Shown here piece after piece: positions 34,033-42,432 of a stretch of 64,000 nt of DNA; the first letter of the stretch is position 1; every line of letters begins with the position of its first letter. This DNA comes from Rummeliibacillus pycnus_B (GTDB taxonomy: Bacteria; Bacillota; Bacilli; Bacillales_A; Planococcaceae). The DNA is taken from NCBI RefSeq assembly GCF_050459865.1, contig NZ_JBCMNM010000003.1, positions 19,619 through 83,618 on the forward strand. Direction: 5' to 3'. Under the pieces are notes generated by a model. The model did not search any database. It saw nothing but the letters and a program-made list of their open reading frames with translations, and was not told the DNA's origin. The position numbers were made by a program, and so were the translations under genes.

Positions 34033-34098
34033 TAGAACCTAAAAAGAGTTATAATTAAATAGGAAGAAACTCAAAAGATAGAAGGTTGGATTTCAATA

Positions 34099-34395
34099 AT
34101 GGACGAGCAATTAGCAGATTGGATTACGCGTTTTCAAAAGGAGAAAGATATCGAGGCTCTAGCAAGTTTAAAAGACTATTGTTACGATATGATTGAACCT
34201 TTAATCGCGGAATTTACGGAGAAATATGGTGAAGATGCGGGAGAGTTATTACGTTTAAAATGGGATAAGAGATTTTATTTTATTTTTACAAAGTATCAAT
34301 TGAATGTTGGCTTGCCTTTAGACACTTTTGTCAGCAATACGTATCGCTTTTATTTTATGCAGGTTTTAAAAAAGGCAGGGTATTTAAATAGATAG
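34099..34395 (+). CDS. Conserved-looking helical protein, unknown function
   Basis: A 98-residue acidic, helical protein with no signal or membrane segment. The pattern (YDMIEPLIAEFTEKYGEDAG then ELLRLKWDKRFYFIFTKY...YRFYFMQVLKKAGY) loosely recalls sigma-factor region 2 or RsoA-like proteins, but the match is too weak to claim. AGAAGGTTGGATTTCAATA precedes the ATG. A strong terminator shared with the convergent mrp gene follows. It is probably monocistronic. Confidence 0.6.
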   Translation: MDEQLADWITRFQKEKDIEALASLKDYCYDMIEPLIAEFTEKYGEDAGELLRLKWDKRFYFIFTKYQLNVGLPLDTFVSNTYRFYFMQVLKKAGYLNR

Positions 34396-34418
34396 TAGGG
34401 TTGTGTTAGTGAAACACT

Positions 34419-34470
34419 AAACATACAAAACCCTGGCTTGTTTAAGAACGAGTCAGGGTTTTTGTATGTT
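34419..34470. terminator. Bidirectional intrinsic terminator
   Basis: Long arms starting AACATACAAAACCCTGGCTT and ending AGTCAGGGTTTTTGTATGTT; it overlaps the last bases of the minus-strand mrp gene. Confidence 0.85.
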
Positions 34471-35515
34471 ATTGATAAATAATATCTTCTGCTAGATGGG
34501 TAAATACTTCACCGATAATTGAGTCTTCGTCATAAACAGAAGAACCTGTATTTTCCTCAGGTTGAGCAAATGGAATTTGAGCAATGATATTTGTTTGAAG
34601 TTCATCTGCTAATTTTTCGGCACCACCTTGACCGAATAGATAGTTCTTTTCACCAGTTGAATTTTCAAAGTAAGCCATATTTTCAACAACACCAATAATG
34701 GTATGTTTGGTATGTTGAGCCATTAAACCTGCACGAGAAGCTACATGAGAAGCGGCATTGTGAGGTGTTGTCACAATTATTTCTTGAGCTTGTGGAATCA
34801 TTGCCGCCACATCAATGGCAACATCTCCTGTACCAGGTGGTAAATCTAGTAGGAGATAATCTAATTCGCCCCAAACTGTGTTGACAAGGAAATTGCGAAT
34901 CCATTTGTTGAGCATTGGGCCACGCCACATGACGGGTTGGTTATCATTTGTAAAAAAGCCCATCGACATGATTTTCACACCATCACTCACAACAGGAATA
35001 GCTGTTTGGTCAAGCATTGTTGGTTTTTGATCAGTCTTCATCATAGCAGGAATACTAAATCCATAAATGTCTGCATCTAAAATACCTACTTTTTTTCCTA
35101 GACGGGCAAGGGCAACCGCTAAATTAATCGTAACAGTTGACTTTCCGACACCGCCTTTACCACTGGTTACTGCAATAAATTTAACACCCGAATTGGGTAG
35201 AAGCATCTTAGGCATACCTTTTTCTGACACACTTTGTGATTTTAAAGAAGCTGTTAAACTGCGACGTTCGTTATCTGTCATTGAACCAAATTTGATCGAG
35301 ACACTTGAAGCGCCAATTTCTTTTAAAGCTTGTTCAATATCTTGTTGAATTTTTGCTTTTAGTGGACAACCTTGAATGGTTAAGATAACGTCAAGTGAGA
35401 TATGCGTACCGTCAACTTGAATATTGCGAACCATATTCAAGTCGACGATGCTTTTATGAAGTTCCGGGTCATCAATTTTCTTTAGTACATTTAAAATGTT
35501 CTCGTTTGTTAGCAT
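34469..35515 (-). CDS. Mrp/NBP35-type Fe-S carrier ATPase (SalA-like), third gene of the fdh operon
   Basis: A 348-residue P-loop protein. The N-terminal DUF59/MIP18-like domain covers about residues 1-85 (DPELHKSIVDLNMV). The deviant Walker A SGKGGVGKST is at 118-127 and LLDLPPGTGD near 215. The C-terminal ENMAYFENSTGEKNYLFGQG lacks the CxxC that many Mrp proteins use to hold a cluster, as in Bacillus SalA. AAGGAGATTTCTTAT precedes the ATG. It lies 16 bases after the DUF1641 gene in the formate dehydrogenase operon, which suggests a role in loading clusters onto FdhF; a SalA-like regulatory role is the alternative. Confidence 0.85.
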   Translation of the reverse strand: MLTNENILNVLKKIDDPELHKSIVDLNMVRNIQVDGTHISLDVILTIQGCPLKAKIQQDIEQALKEIGASSVSIKFGSMTDNERRSLTASLKSQSVSEKGMPKMLLPNSGVKFIAVTSGKGGVGKSTVTINLAVALARLGKKVGILDADIYGFSIPAMMKTDQKPTMLDQTAIPVVSDGVKIMSMGFFTNDNQPVMWRGPMLNKWIRNFLVNTVWGELDYLLLDLPPGTGDVAIDVAAMIPQAQEIIVTTPHNAASHVASRAGLMAQHTKHTIIGVVENMAYFENSTGEKNYLFGQGGAEKLADELQTNIIAQIPFAQPEENTGSSVYDEDSIIGEVFTHLAEDIIYQ

Positions 35516-35531
35516 ATAAGAAATCTCCTTA

Positions 35532-36008
35532 CTATTCTAAGCCTTTGCCAAGCCCTTTTAAGAAATGAATGCCAAAGTTTAGAGCGCGATTGATATCAGG
35601 ATCTTTTAACAGTTTTACCAATTTGAAGACACTAACTTTTTCATCAGACTCTACCGCTTTGTTTGCTTCATCTAAGCCAGTATTTAAACTCTCAACAAGT
35701 TTTGTTGTCGTTTCTGGATTCATTTCAGATAATACTCCAGCAACTCCCATTAAGTTGTTGATTATATTCGTAACGGGCTTCCGAGTCATTTGACCAAGTG
35801 CAATATGAGCTACTTCTTCTTTTGCTTCAATTAGTTTTGTAGCTGCTTCAAGTGCTCCGATATCATTTAATTCTGCCATGATAGTAAAGACTTGATTAAC
35901 AGTTTCTTCATTCTCAGAAAGTAGTTGTTTTAAATTCTCTAGCTTTTGTTCTTTAAGTTGTTCTTCTGTTAATTGTTGTTTATTTATAGTTGTAATTGGT
36001 TTAGCCAT
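35532..36008 (-). CDS. DUF1641 protein of the formate dehydrogenase operon (YrhD-like)
   Basis: A 158-residue acidic, helical protein without membrane segments. It matches the DUF1641 family, which sits next to formate dehydrogenase genes in Bacilli (B. subtilis YrhD beside YrhE). The family segment includes NDIGALEAATKLIEAKEEVA and NFGIHFLKGLGKGLE. It starts 4 bases after fdhF stops, so the two are translationally linked. Probable accessory or second subunit of the dehydrogenase; the biochemical role is not established here. Confidence 0.85.
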   Translation of the reverse strand: MAKPITTINKQQLTEEQLKEQKLENLKQLLSENEETVNQVFTIMAELNDIGALEAATKLIEAKEEVAHIALGQMTRKPVTNIINNLMGVAGVLSEMNPETTTKLVESLNTGLDEANKAVESDEKVSVFKLVKLLKDPDINRALNFGIHFLKGLGKGLE

Positions 36009-36012
36009 TTTA

Positions 36013-38949
36013 TCACTCCCCTTCGTTATTTGTTGTTAAGTGAACGTAGTCAGGGCGATTCCATTTACGTTGTACTTCAACACCATTTTGTGGATGACGT
36101 TTTTTATAACGTGGGTTAGTTCTAGGAAGTGGATTTTTTCCTTTTCGTTTCAACACTTCAACACGTACTTTTGTTTGTTTATAAGCCGGTGTAGATGTAC
36201 GAATGTCTGCAGCCGGACCTGTTAAGAAGTTGATTGCTGAATCTTTGCTAACAGAGTTCATTGGTATAAATAGTTCATTACCTTGAACGCGATCTGTTAC
36301 TAGGGCATTTAATTTTAATGCGCCATATGGAGAAACTAAACGAAGAAGTGCTCCATCTTCAATGCCGCGTTCTTTTGCTAATTCTGGTGATACTTCAACG
36401 AAAACCTCAGGTACTTTCGATTGAATACCTTTTGATTTATTTGTCATGTTTCCTTCGTGGAAGTGTTCAAGCACCCGACCGTTGTTAATATGGCAGTCAT
36501 ATTGTGCTTCGAATTCAACAGGTTTTACCCAATCATATAAAGCAAAACGAGCTTTTTTGTCAGGGAAGTTAAAACCATCTTCATATAGTAAAGGTGTATC
36601 TTTACCATCAAGGCTACCCCAACAGAAGCTACCCCAATTTTCTAAAACATCGTAGTTTGCTTGAGCAAAGATTGGAGAAAGACTAGCCATTTCAGCAAAG
36701 ATTTCACTTGGGTGGCTGTAATTCCAATCTGCACCTAAGCGACGAGCTACTGCTTGGAGAATTTCCCAATCTGCTTTTGATTCACCGAGCGTTGGTAAGA
36801 CTTGATATAGACGTTGAACACGACGTTCTGTATTTGTGAATGTACCTTCTTTTTCTAGAGAAGGTGCTGCAGGTAAAATTACATCTGCGTATTGTGCTGT
36901 ACGTGATAGGAAACAATCTTGTACAACAAAAAAATCTAATTGTGAAAGAACTTCATCTATATGGTTTGCATTACAGTCTACAAGCGCCATATCTTCTCCA
37001 ACTAAATACATAGCTTTCATTTTACCTTCCATAATCGCTTCTAACATTTCCATATTATTACGACCTGGCTGTAGTTGGATTTTCACACCATATGCTTCTT
37101 CAAATTTTGTACGTTCTATATCGTTTGTTACTTTTTGGTATCCTGGTAATAGGTTTGGAAGTGTACCCATGTCACAAGCGCCTTGCACGTTGTTATGACC
37201 ACGAAGAGGGTAGGCGCCTGCACCTGGACGACGATAGTTACCAGTAGCTAAAAGAAGATTTGAAATAGCAGCTGATGTATCTGAACCACCTGTATTTTGT
37301 GTAACACCCATACCCCAAAGAATACAAGTACCGTCTGCATCACGAATCATTTCAGCAACGTTAATCAGAGTTTCTTTTGAAATACCCGTTTTTTCTTCTG
37401 CATATTCAAGTGTGTATTTTTCAAGCACAGCTTTGTAATCATCGAAGAAATGCACGTTCTCTTTGATGAAGGCTTCATCATGCCAACCTTGATCAATCAA
37501 GAATTTTGTAACGGCCATTAACCATACTTGGTCTGTACCTTGTTTTGGATGCATGAAGATATCAGAACGTTCAGCCATTTCATGTTTACGTACATCGGAG
37601 ACGATTAATTTTTGACCATGTAATTTATGAGCACGTTTTACTCGAGTAGCTAAAACAGGGTGACCTTCTGTAGGATTTGCACCAACAATAATGACAAGAC
37701 CAGCTTTTGCTATATCTTTGATTGTTCCTGCATCACCACCCAAACCAACTGTACGTAATAAACCGTCTGTAGCTGGAGATTGACAATAACGAGAACAGTT
37801 ATCGATGTCGTTTGTTTCGAACAATTGACGTGCCATTTTTTGAATTAAGTAGCTTTCTTCATTCGTAATCTTGGAAGAAGAGATAAAACCAACAGAACCT
37901 GAGCCATATTCTTTTTGAATACCACCAAGTTTAGTAGCAATCAAGTCAAGTGCTTCGTCCCAAGATGATTCAACAAATTCATCATTTTTACGAATTAAAG
38001 GTTTTGTAATACGTTCTTCAGAGTTGACGAAGTCCCAACCGAATTTACCTTTTACACAAGTAGAAATGGCATTTACAGGACCTTCAGAAGGTTGAACTTT
38101 TAAGATTTTGCGACCTTTTGTCCAAACTTCAAACGAACAACCTACACCACAGAAAGTACAAACTGTTTTTGTTTTTTTAGTACGTTTACTACGCATGGAG
38201 GCTTCGATTTCAGAAATCGCGAAGATACCGCTATATCCTGGTTCAACGTCTTTAATTAAACCGATCATCGGTTCTAACATATCCTGTTTAAGCCCAGTCA
38301 TAAAACCAGCTTCTCCAAGCATTGATTTTTCCATTAATGCGTTACAAGGACAAACTGTTACACATTGTCCGCAACTTACACATGAAGAATCGTTAATATC
38401 AACGCCTTCATCCCAAATTACGCGTGGTCTTTCTGCTTCCCAATCTAGTGATAATGTTTCGTTAACTTGTAGGTTTTGACAGACTTCTACACATTGTCCA
38501 CATGCGATACATTGGTTCGGATCATAACGATAAAATGGATGTGACATGTCCACTTCGTTTGCTGCAACTTTTGGTTCGTAAGGATATTTTTGATGTTCGA
38601 TTTCCATTAATTCTGCTGTGTTGTGCAATGTACAGTTTCCGTTGTTATTATCGCAAACTGTACAGTATAGCAAGTGATTTTCTAGTAGACGGTCCATTGC
38701 TTCTGTTTGTGCAGTTTTTGCTCTTTCAGAAGTAAGTAGGACGTCCATACCGTCTACTGCTTTTGTTGAACAAGAACGAACCAATTTACCATTAACTTCA
38801 ACGATACATGTATCACATGTTTCTATAGGATCTACAGATGGTACATGACAGATTTGTGGATGGGCGATGTCATTTTGATTAATCGTATCAAGGATTGTAG
38901 CTCCTTCTGCTACATCATACGGTACGCCATTAATTTTAATTTTAGTCAA
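36013..38949 (-). CDS. fdhF: Formate dehydrogenase alpha subunit, multi-cluster type
   Basis: 978 residues, oxidising formate to CO2 at a molybdopterin centre. In order: a 2Fe-2S domain (C34, C45, C48, C60), a His-Cys 4Fe-4S site (H92, C96, C99, C105), and two ferredoxin 4Fe-4S sites (CIACGQCVEVC at 147, CVSCGQCVTVC at 190). The Mo-domain cluster is CTFCGVGC at 264 with C298. In NCSRYCQSPA, Cys389 is the likely Mo ligand in place of selenocysteine. TTG start behind AGGAGGAATAACC. First gene of fdhF-DUF1641-mrp. Its upstream region carries a complex regulatory array. The likely electron acceptor is soluble, but this is not shown. Confidence 0.95.
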   Translation of the reverse strand: MTKIKINGVPYDVAEGATILDTINQNDIAHPQICHVPSVDPIETCDTCIVEVNGKLVRSCSTKAVDGMDVLLTSERAKTAQTEAMDRLLENHLLYCTVCDNNNGNCTLHNTAELMEIEHQKYPYEPKVAANEVDMSHPFYRYDPNQCIACGQCVEVCQNLQVNETLSLDWEAERPRVIWDEGVDINDSSCVSCGQCVTVCPCNALMEKSMLGEAGFMTGLKQDMLEPMIGLIKDVEPGYSGIFAISEIEASMRSKRTKKTKTVCTFCGVGCSFEVWTKGRKILKVQPSEGPVNAISTCVKGKFGWDFVNSEERITKPLIRKNDEFVESSWDEALDLIATKLGGIQKEYGSGSVGFISSSKITNEESYLIQKMARQLFETNDIDNCSRYCQSPATDGLLRTVGLGGDAGTIKDIAKAGLVIIVGANPTEGHPVLATRVKRAHKLHGQKLIVSDVRKHEMAERSDIFMHPKQGTDQVWLMAVTKFLIDQGWHDEAFIKENVHFFDDYKAVLEKYTLEYAEEKTGISKETLINVAEMIRDADGTCILWGMGVTQNTGGSDTSAAISNLLLATGNYRRPGAGAYPLRGHNNVQGACDMGTLPNLLPGYQKVTNDIERTKFEEAYGVKIQLQPGRNNMEMLEAIMEGKMKAMYLVGEDMALVDCNANHIDEVLSQLDFFVVQDCFLSRTAQYADVILPAAPSLEKEGTFTNTERRVQRLYQVLPTLGESKADWEILQAVARRLGADWNYSHPSEIFAEMASLSPIFAQANYDVLENWGSFCWGSLDGKDTPLLYEDGFNFPDKKARFALYDWVKPVEFEAQYDCHINNGRVLEHFHEGNMTNKSKGIQSKVPEVFVEVSPELAKERGIEDGALLRLVSPYGALKLNALVTDRVQGNELFIPMNSVSKDSAINFLTGPAADIRTSTPAYKQTKVRVEVLKRKGKNPLPRTNPRYKKRHPQNGVEVQRKWNRPDYVHLTTNNEGE

Positions 38950-38970
38950 GGTTATTCCTCCTATTGCTCT

Positions 38971-39164
38971 TTGTCACTCAAATGACAACAGGTTAATACT
39001 TATGGTAAAGCGGGAATAGTTTATCTAGTTGGTTACTATGATTAATTTGTCTTGTTATAAATTGTTAATATTGTCTTGTTATAATTTCAATTCCCGATTT
39101 ATCGTGTTTCTATATCAGAGGGGATTAAGAAACGTACATTAACGAGTTGTCATATTGTTGACAT
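38971..39164 (-). promoter_or_regulatory. fdhF regulatory region: two dyads and two copies of TGTCTTGTTATAA
   Basis: TTGTCA-N6-TGACAA (38971-38988) and TTGTCA-N6-TGACAT (39147-39164) have CRP/FNR-like geometry. Between them stand two direct copies of TGTCTTGTTATAA (39048-39060 and 39072-39084), 24 bases apart. The same 13-mer occurs upstream of modA (53238-53250), and its 11-base core upstream of DUF2294-fdhD (39518-39528). Confidence 0.65.
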
Positions 39165-39181
39165 TGCTCAAAAAATAAAAA

Positions 39182-39230
39182 ATCCACCATGAAACGGCAT
39201 GATTTCTCATGCTGATTATTCATGGTGGAT
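39182..39230. terminator. Nested hairpin, orphan terminator or structured element
   Basis: ATCCACCATGAA/TTCATGGTGGAT encloses a second hairpin GCATGA-tttc-TCATGC; A-rich and T-poor flanks. No gene ends next to it, and the surrounding 39231-39510 shows nothing recognisable. Confidence 0.5.
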
Positions 39231-39517
39231 AAAATTCCTAGCAGGCCTTGCTAAAAACTCAATCTACTTTTATTTTTTTATTTAATATAACAATAGAACT
39301 CAAATATTAAGATTCACTATGCGAATAGTTAAACTTTAGTCGTTTAAAACCATGACATAATAATCAAAATACCTCAATTCCATTTGTAATATCCCTTATT
39401 ATAGCCCCTTCATTCAAAATGGACAATAATTAAAATAAATTTTTATCAATAATTATTTTCTCTTTAATTTTTTTTCAAGTTGCTATATCATTAACAAACT
39501 GTAAGGGTGGTCAAACG

Positions 39518-39528
39518 ATAACAAGACA
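39518..39528 (+). promoter_or_regulatory. ATAACAAGACA core of the fdh/mod motif
   Basis: The reverse complement of TGTCTTGTTAT, 36 bases upstream of the DUF2294 start. It has the same orientation relative to its gene as the two copies upstream of fdhF. Confidence 0.55.
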
Positions 39529-39563
39529 TAAAAAAGTTTAATTACGTTGGGAGAATCGTCAAA

Positions 39564-39911
39564 ATGTCAAAAAAAGTGCATGAATTTAACGACATTATTC
39601 GAAAACTACGCAAAGATTTATTTGGAAAAGGACCAGAGAGTATTCATACTGTTTTCATTGATAACATGGCTGTTTCAACTTTGTATGGTAATATAACACC
39701 GACAGAAAAGTTTATTGCGCGTACTCCAGAAGGGGTAAAAATGGTCCATGCTGCACGTACAAGTATGATTCAAGAGATGTATACTAAAGCAGCCCCTGAA
39801 GGCATGGAAGAATTGATGGGCACTAAGTTTCTCCATTTATTTTCAGATATCAAAATTGAAGAAGATGTTGCTATTTCTGTATTTGTTTTTGAAGATAATA
39901 TTAGTAAATAA
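39564..39911 (+). CDS. DUF2294 protein (formate dehydrogenase-linked)
   Basis: A 115-residue cytosolic protein of the DUF2294 (YbcI-like) family, with TEKFIARTPEGVKMVHAART and FSDIKIEEDVAISVFVFED. A paralogue lies at 56568-56939. GGGAGAATCGTCAAA precedes the ATG. It is followed by fdhD after 12 bases, in the operon DUF2294-fdhD-moaA. Family knowledge links such proteins to formate dehydrogenase loci in Bacilli; no biochemical activity can be assigned. Confidence 0.85.
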   Translation: MSKKVHEFNDIIRKLRKDLFGKGPESIHTVFIDNMAVSTLYGNITPTEKFIARTPEGVKMVHAARTSMIQEMYTKAAPEGMEELMGTKFLHLFSDIKIEEDVAISVFVFEDNISK

Positions 39912-39923
39912 AGGGGATGCCTT

Positions 39924-40733
39924 ATGAAAAGAGCAGTAACACGAGAGATTCTACGTGTTGAAAATAATCAAATCAAAGAAATAGAAGATATAGTTGTCAC
40001 AGAATACGCTGTCACAGTTAAGATTAATCAGCAAGAATTTGTTACGATGGTTTGCACACCGGAGTATGTAGAAGATATGGTGATTGGATATCTAGCTTCC
40101 GAGCGAATAATTCGCAGTTTCGAAGACATTGAAGAAATTTGGTTTCAAGAAAAAGAGGGGTTTGTGCATATTAAAACAAAGCAAGTTAACCCTTATTATC
40201 AACAAATTCAAAACAAACGGTACATTACTTCTTGTTGTGGCATGAGCCGCCAAGGGTTTGTTTTTGCTAATGATGCATTAGTAGCCAAAAAAATGGAAGA
40301 TGTTCATGTGCGTATCACAACAGATGATTGTTTTCGATTAATGCGCGATATGCAGGATTCTGCTGTGACATTCCAAAAAACTGGTGGTGTTCATAATGCT
40401 GCGCTCTGTGATGTGAATGGTATTATATTAAGTCGGATGGATATTGGACGCCATAATGCTTTGGACAAGATTTATGGATATTGCCTACGAAACAACATCA
40501 GCATTCAAGACAAAATTGTCGTATTTAGTGGACGTATTTCATCTGAAATTTTACTTAAAGTGACAAAAATCGGCTGTGAAATTGTTCTGTCCAAATCAGC
40601 TCCAACAGAGTTGGCATTGCAATTGGCGGAGCAACTTGGTATTACGACGGTAGGCTTTATTCGTCACAATACACTTAATATTTATACACACAAAGAGCGT
40701 ATTCAATTACCTACAAATGAACCAATCGACTAG
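39924..40733 (+). CDS. fdhD: FdhD, formate dehydrogenase sulfurtransferase
   Basis: A 269-residue cytosolic protein that passes sulfur to the molybdenum cofactor of formate dehydrogenase. Conserved signatures are VCTPEYVEDMVIGYLASERI, the catalytic cysteine loop YITSCCGMSRQG near 100-110, FQKTGGVHNAAL, DIGRHNALDKIYGY, and SGRISSEILLKVTKIG near the end. It lies between DUF2294 and moaA with short gaps, so it is co-transcribed with both. It acts on the FdhF encoded divergently about 1 kb away. Confidence 0.95.
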   Translation: MKRAVTREILRVENNQIKEIEDIVVTEYAVTVKINQQEFVTMVCTPEYVEDMVIGYLASERIIRSFEDIEEIWFQEKEGFVHIKTKQVNPYYQQIQNKRYITSCCGMSRQGFVFANDALVAKKMEDVHVRITTDDCFRLMRDMQDSAVTFQKTGGVHNAALCDVNGIILSRMDIGRHNALDKIYGYCLRNNISIQDKIVVFSGRISSEILLKVTKIGCEIVLSKSAPTELALQLAEQLGITTVGFIRHNTLNIYTHKERIQLPTNEPID

Positions 40734-40753
40734 AATGAAAGAAGGAGATTAAA

Positions 40754-41770
40754 ATTAACACTCTACAAGACCAACTACACAGACCGTTAAGAGATTTAAG
40801 GATATCAGTAACAGACCGCTGTAATTTTCGTTGTCAATACTGTATGCCAGCAGAAGTATTTGGTCCAGATTACGCTTTTTTACCGTCAGATAAAATATTG
40901 AGTTTTGATGAGATTGAAAGATTAGTAAAGATTTTCGTCTCATTAGGTGTGAAAAAAGTGCGCATTACTGGTGGTGAACCTTTACTACGTCGGGATCTAC
41001 CAGAATTAATTGAACGCATTCATCGGATAGTTGGAGTAGAGGATATTGCTTTAACAACCAATGGTACTTTGTTGAAAAAATATGCAAATGATTTGGCAAA
41101 AGCAGGATTATCGCGAGTATCTGTTAGCTTAGATTCGCTAGACGAAGAGCGTTTTTTCGAGATGAATGGTCATCGGGGAAAAGTGAAAACTGTATTAGAA
41201 GGTATTGAAAAAGCTGCAGAAGCAGGTTTACCAGTGAAAATCAATATGGTTGTTAAAAAAGGAAAAAATGAACAAGATATCGTTTCGATGGCAGAATTTT
41301 TTAAAGACAAACAGCATATTCTTCGTTTTGTTGAATTTATGGATGTAGGTAACACCAATGGTTGGCGACTAGATGACGTTGTATCGAAGAAAGAAATTAT
41401 TGAACAAGTTCATCAATTTTTCCCTTTGAACCCAGTTGAACCTAATTATAAAGGGGAAGTAGCTTCACGTTATCAATATCAAGATGAACAGGGCGAAATC
41501 GGCGTAATATCATCTGTAACAGATTCTTTCTGTTCAACTTGTTCGCGTGCCCGAATTTCAGCAGAAGGAAAACTATATACTTGTTTATTTGCAACAGATG
41601 GAACTGATTTACGAGAATTGTTAAGAACTGGGGAAGATGATGCATCAATCATCAAATGCATTTCAAATGTTTGGGAAAATCGAAATGACCGCTATTCCGA
41701 TGAACGAAATGAACAGACCCTGGAAAAAAGAAAAAAATCGAAAATCGAAATGTCGCATATCGGCGGATAG
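40754..41770 (+). CDS. moaA: MoaA, GTP 3',8-cyclase, apparently started from ATT
   Basis: A 338-residue radical-SAM enzyme for the first step of molybdenum cofactor synthesis. The SAM cluster is TDRCNFRCQYCMPAE (C23, C27, C30), with RITGGEPLLRRDLPELI and the C-terminal cluster SFCSTCSRARIS. It ends in a GG motif (SHIGG). The first ATG (40844) would remove all three cluster cysteines, so the true start must be upstream. Homologous sequence begins at NTLQDQLHRPLRDLRIS, where ATT 40754 stands 6 bases after GAAGGAG. No ATG, GTG or TTG is available before the in-frame stop upstream. A mini-ORF MKEGD (40735-40752) ends just before the ATT, so reinitiation is possible. Confidence 0.9.
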   Translation: MNTLQDQLHRPLRDLRISVTDRCNFRCQYCMPAEVFGPDYAFLPSDKILSFDEIERLVKIFVSLGVKKVRITGGEPLLRRDLPELIERIHRIVGVEDIALTTNGTLLKKYANDLAKAGLSRVSVSLDSLDEERFFEMNGHRGKVKTVLEGIEKAAEAGLPVKINMVVKKGKNEQDIVSMAEFFKDKQHILRFVEFMDVGNTNGWRLDDVVSKKEIIEQVHQFFPLNPVEPNYKGEVASRYQYQDEQGEIGVISSVTDSFCSTCSRARISAEGKLYTCLFATDGTDLRELLRTGEDDASIIKCISNVWENRNDRYSDERNEQTLEKRKKSKIEMSHIGG

Positions 41771-41782
41771 ACAAAAATGAGA

Positions 41783-41830
41783 GACTAAAGAGGTTTTTTA
41801 TTCGCGTAACTGAGCAGATTGGGAAGTTTA
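41783..41830 (+). repeat. Degenerate repeat element after moaA
   Basis: GACTAAAGAGGTTTTTTATT then CGCGTAACTGAGCAGATTGG align with the ...TTTTTTATTCAACTAACGAGGCAGATTAG part of the repeat unit at 5335-5417. Confidence 0.4.
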
Positions 41831-41912
41831 AACAGTAATTACAACTGCTTTTGGGTAACGCTTGCCAACTTAATTGGTGAATTATTCTATAAGTAAAAGT
41901 AAGTAAATAGTA

Positions 41913-41943
41913 AAAAAACCGGCAAAATAATGCCGGATTTTTT
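41913..41943. terminator. Bidirectional intrinsic terminator
   Basis: AAAAAACCGGCA-aaataa-TGCCGGATTTTTT between the convergent moaA and moaC genes. Confidence 0.9.
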
Positions 41944-41947
41944 CTAT

Positions 41948-42430
41948 TTATTTATGCACAAAGGTGCCACTTTTTCCGCCTGTTTTTTGAACAAGGTATG
42001 TTTCTTTAATCACCATATTTTTATCGACGGCTTTACACATATCATAAAAAGTCAGTGCAGCAATGGACACAGCAGTTAATGCTTCCATTTCGACGCCTGT
42101 TTTACCACTACAATTTACCGTAGCTTGGATGTGTAGTTCATAGCCATCCTGTGCTTTTGTATATTCAAATTGGAAATCTGTTCCTTGTAGCATAATCGGA
42201 TGACACATTGGAATAATATCGGAAGTTTTTTTAGCACCCATAATCCCGGCAATTTGTGCCACTTGGGTAGGATCACCTTTTTTAATGCCTCCTTGTTGGA
42301 TGGCTTGATAGACTTCATCGGATAAAGTGATTGTACTGCGAGCAATAGCTGTACGTTTTGTGATTTCTTTTTCTGAAACGTCGACCATTTTGGGGCGACC
42401 TTCACCATTCCAGTGTGTAAAATTACTCAT
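41948..42430 (-). CDS. moaC: MoaC, cyclic pyranopterin monophosphate synthase
   Basis: A 160-residue enzyme that makes cPMP from the MoaA product. Signatures: RPKMVDVSEKEITKRTAIAR at the start, GIMGAKKTSDIIPMCHPIML, and GVEMEALTAVSIAALTFYDM then CKAVDK, which holds the catalytic Lys. The length is normal for MoaC. It is the last gene of moaB-mobA-moaC on the minus strand, starting 3 bases after mobA ends, and converges on moaA across a shared terminator. Confidence 0.95.
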   Translation of the reverse strand: MSNFTHWNGEGRPKMVDVSEKEITKRTAIARSTITLSDEVYQAIQQGGIKKGDPTQVAQIAGIMGAKKTSDIIPMCHPIMLQGTDFQFEYTKAQDGYELHIQATVNCSGKTGVEMEALTAVSIAALTFYDMCKAVDKNMVIKETYLVQKTGGKSGTFVHK

Positions 42431-42432
42431 AA

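Noticed and set aside
36836..37198. Plus-strand ORF of 120 codons inside fdhF
   Set aside because: It lies fully antisense to a well-conserved gene and shows no family features.
38108..38479. Plus-strand ORF of 123 codons inside fdhF
   Set aside because: Antisense shadow of the ferredoxin domains of fdhF.
42115..42408. Second minus-strand frame inside moaC
   Set aside because: Overlaps moaC in another frame with no family match.
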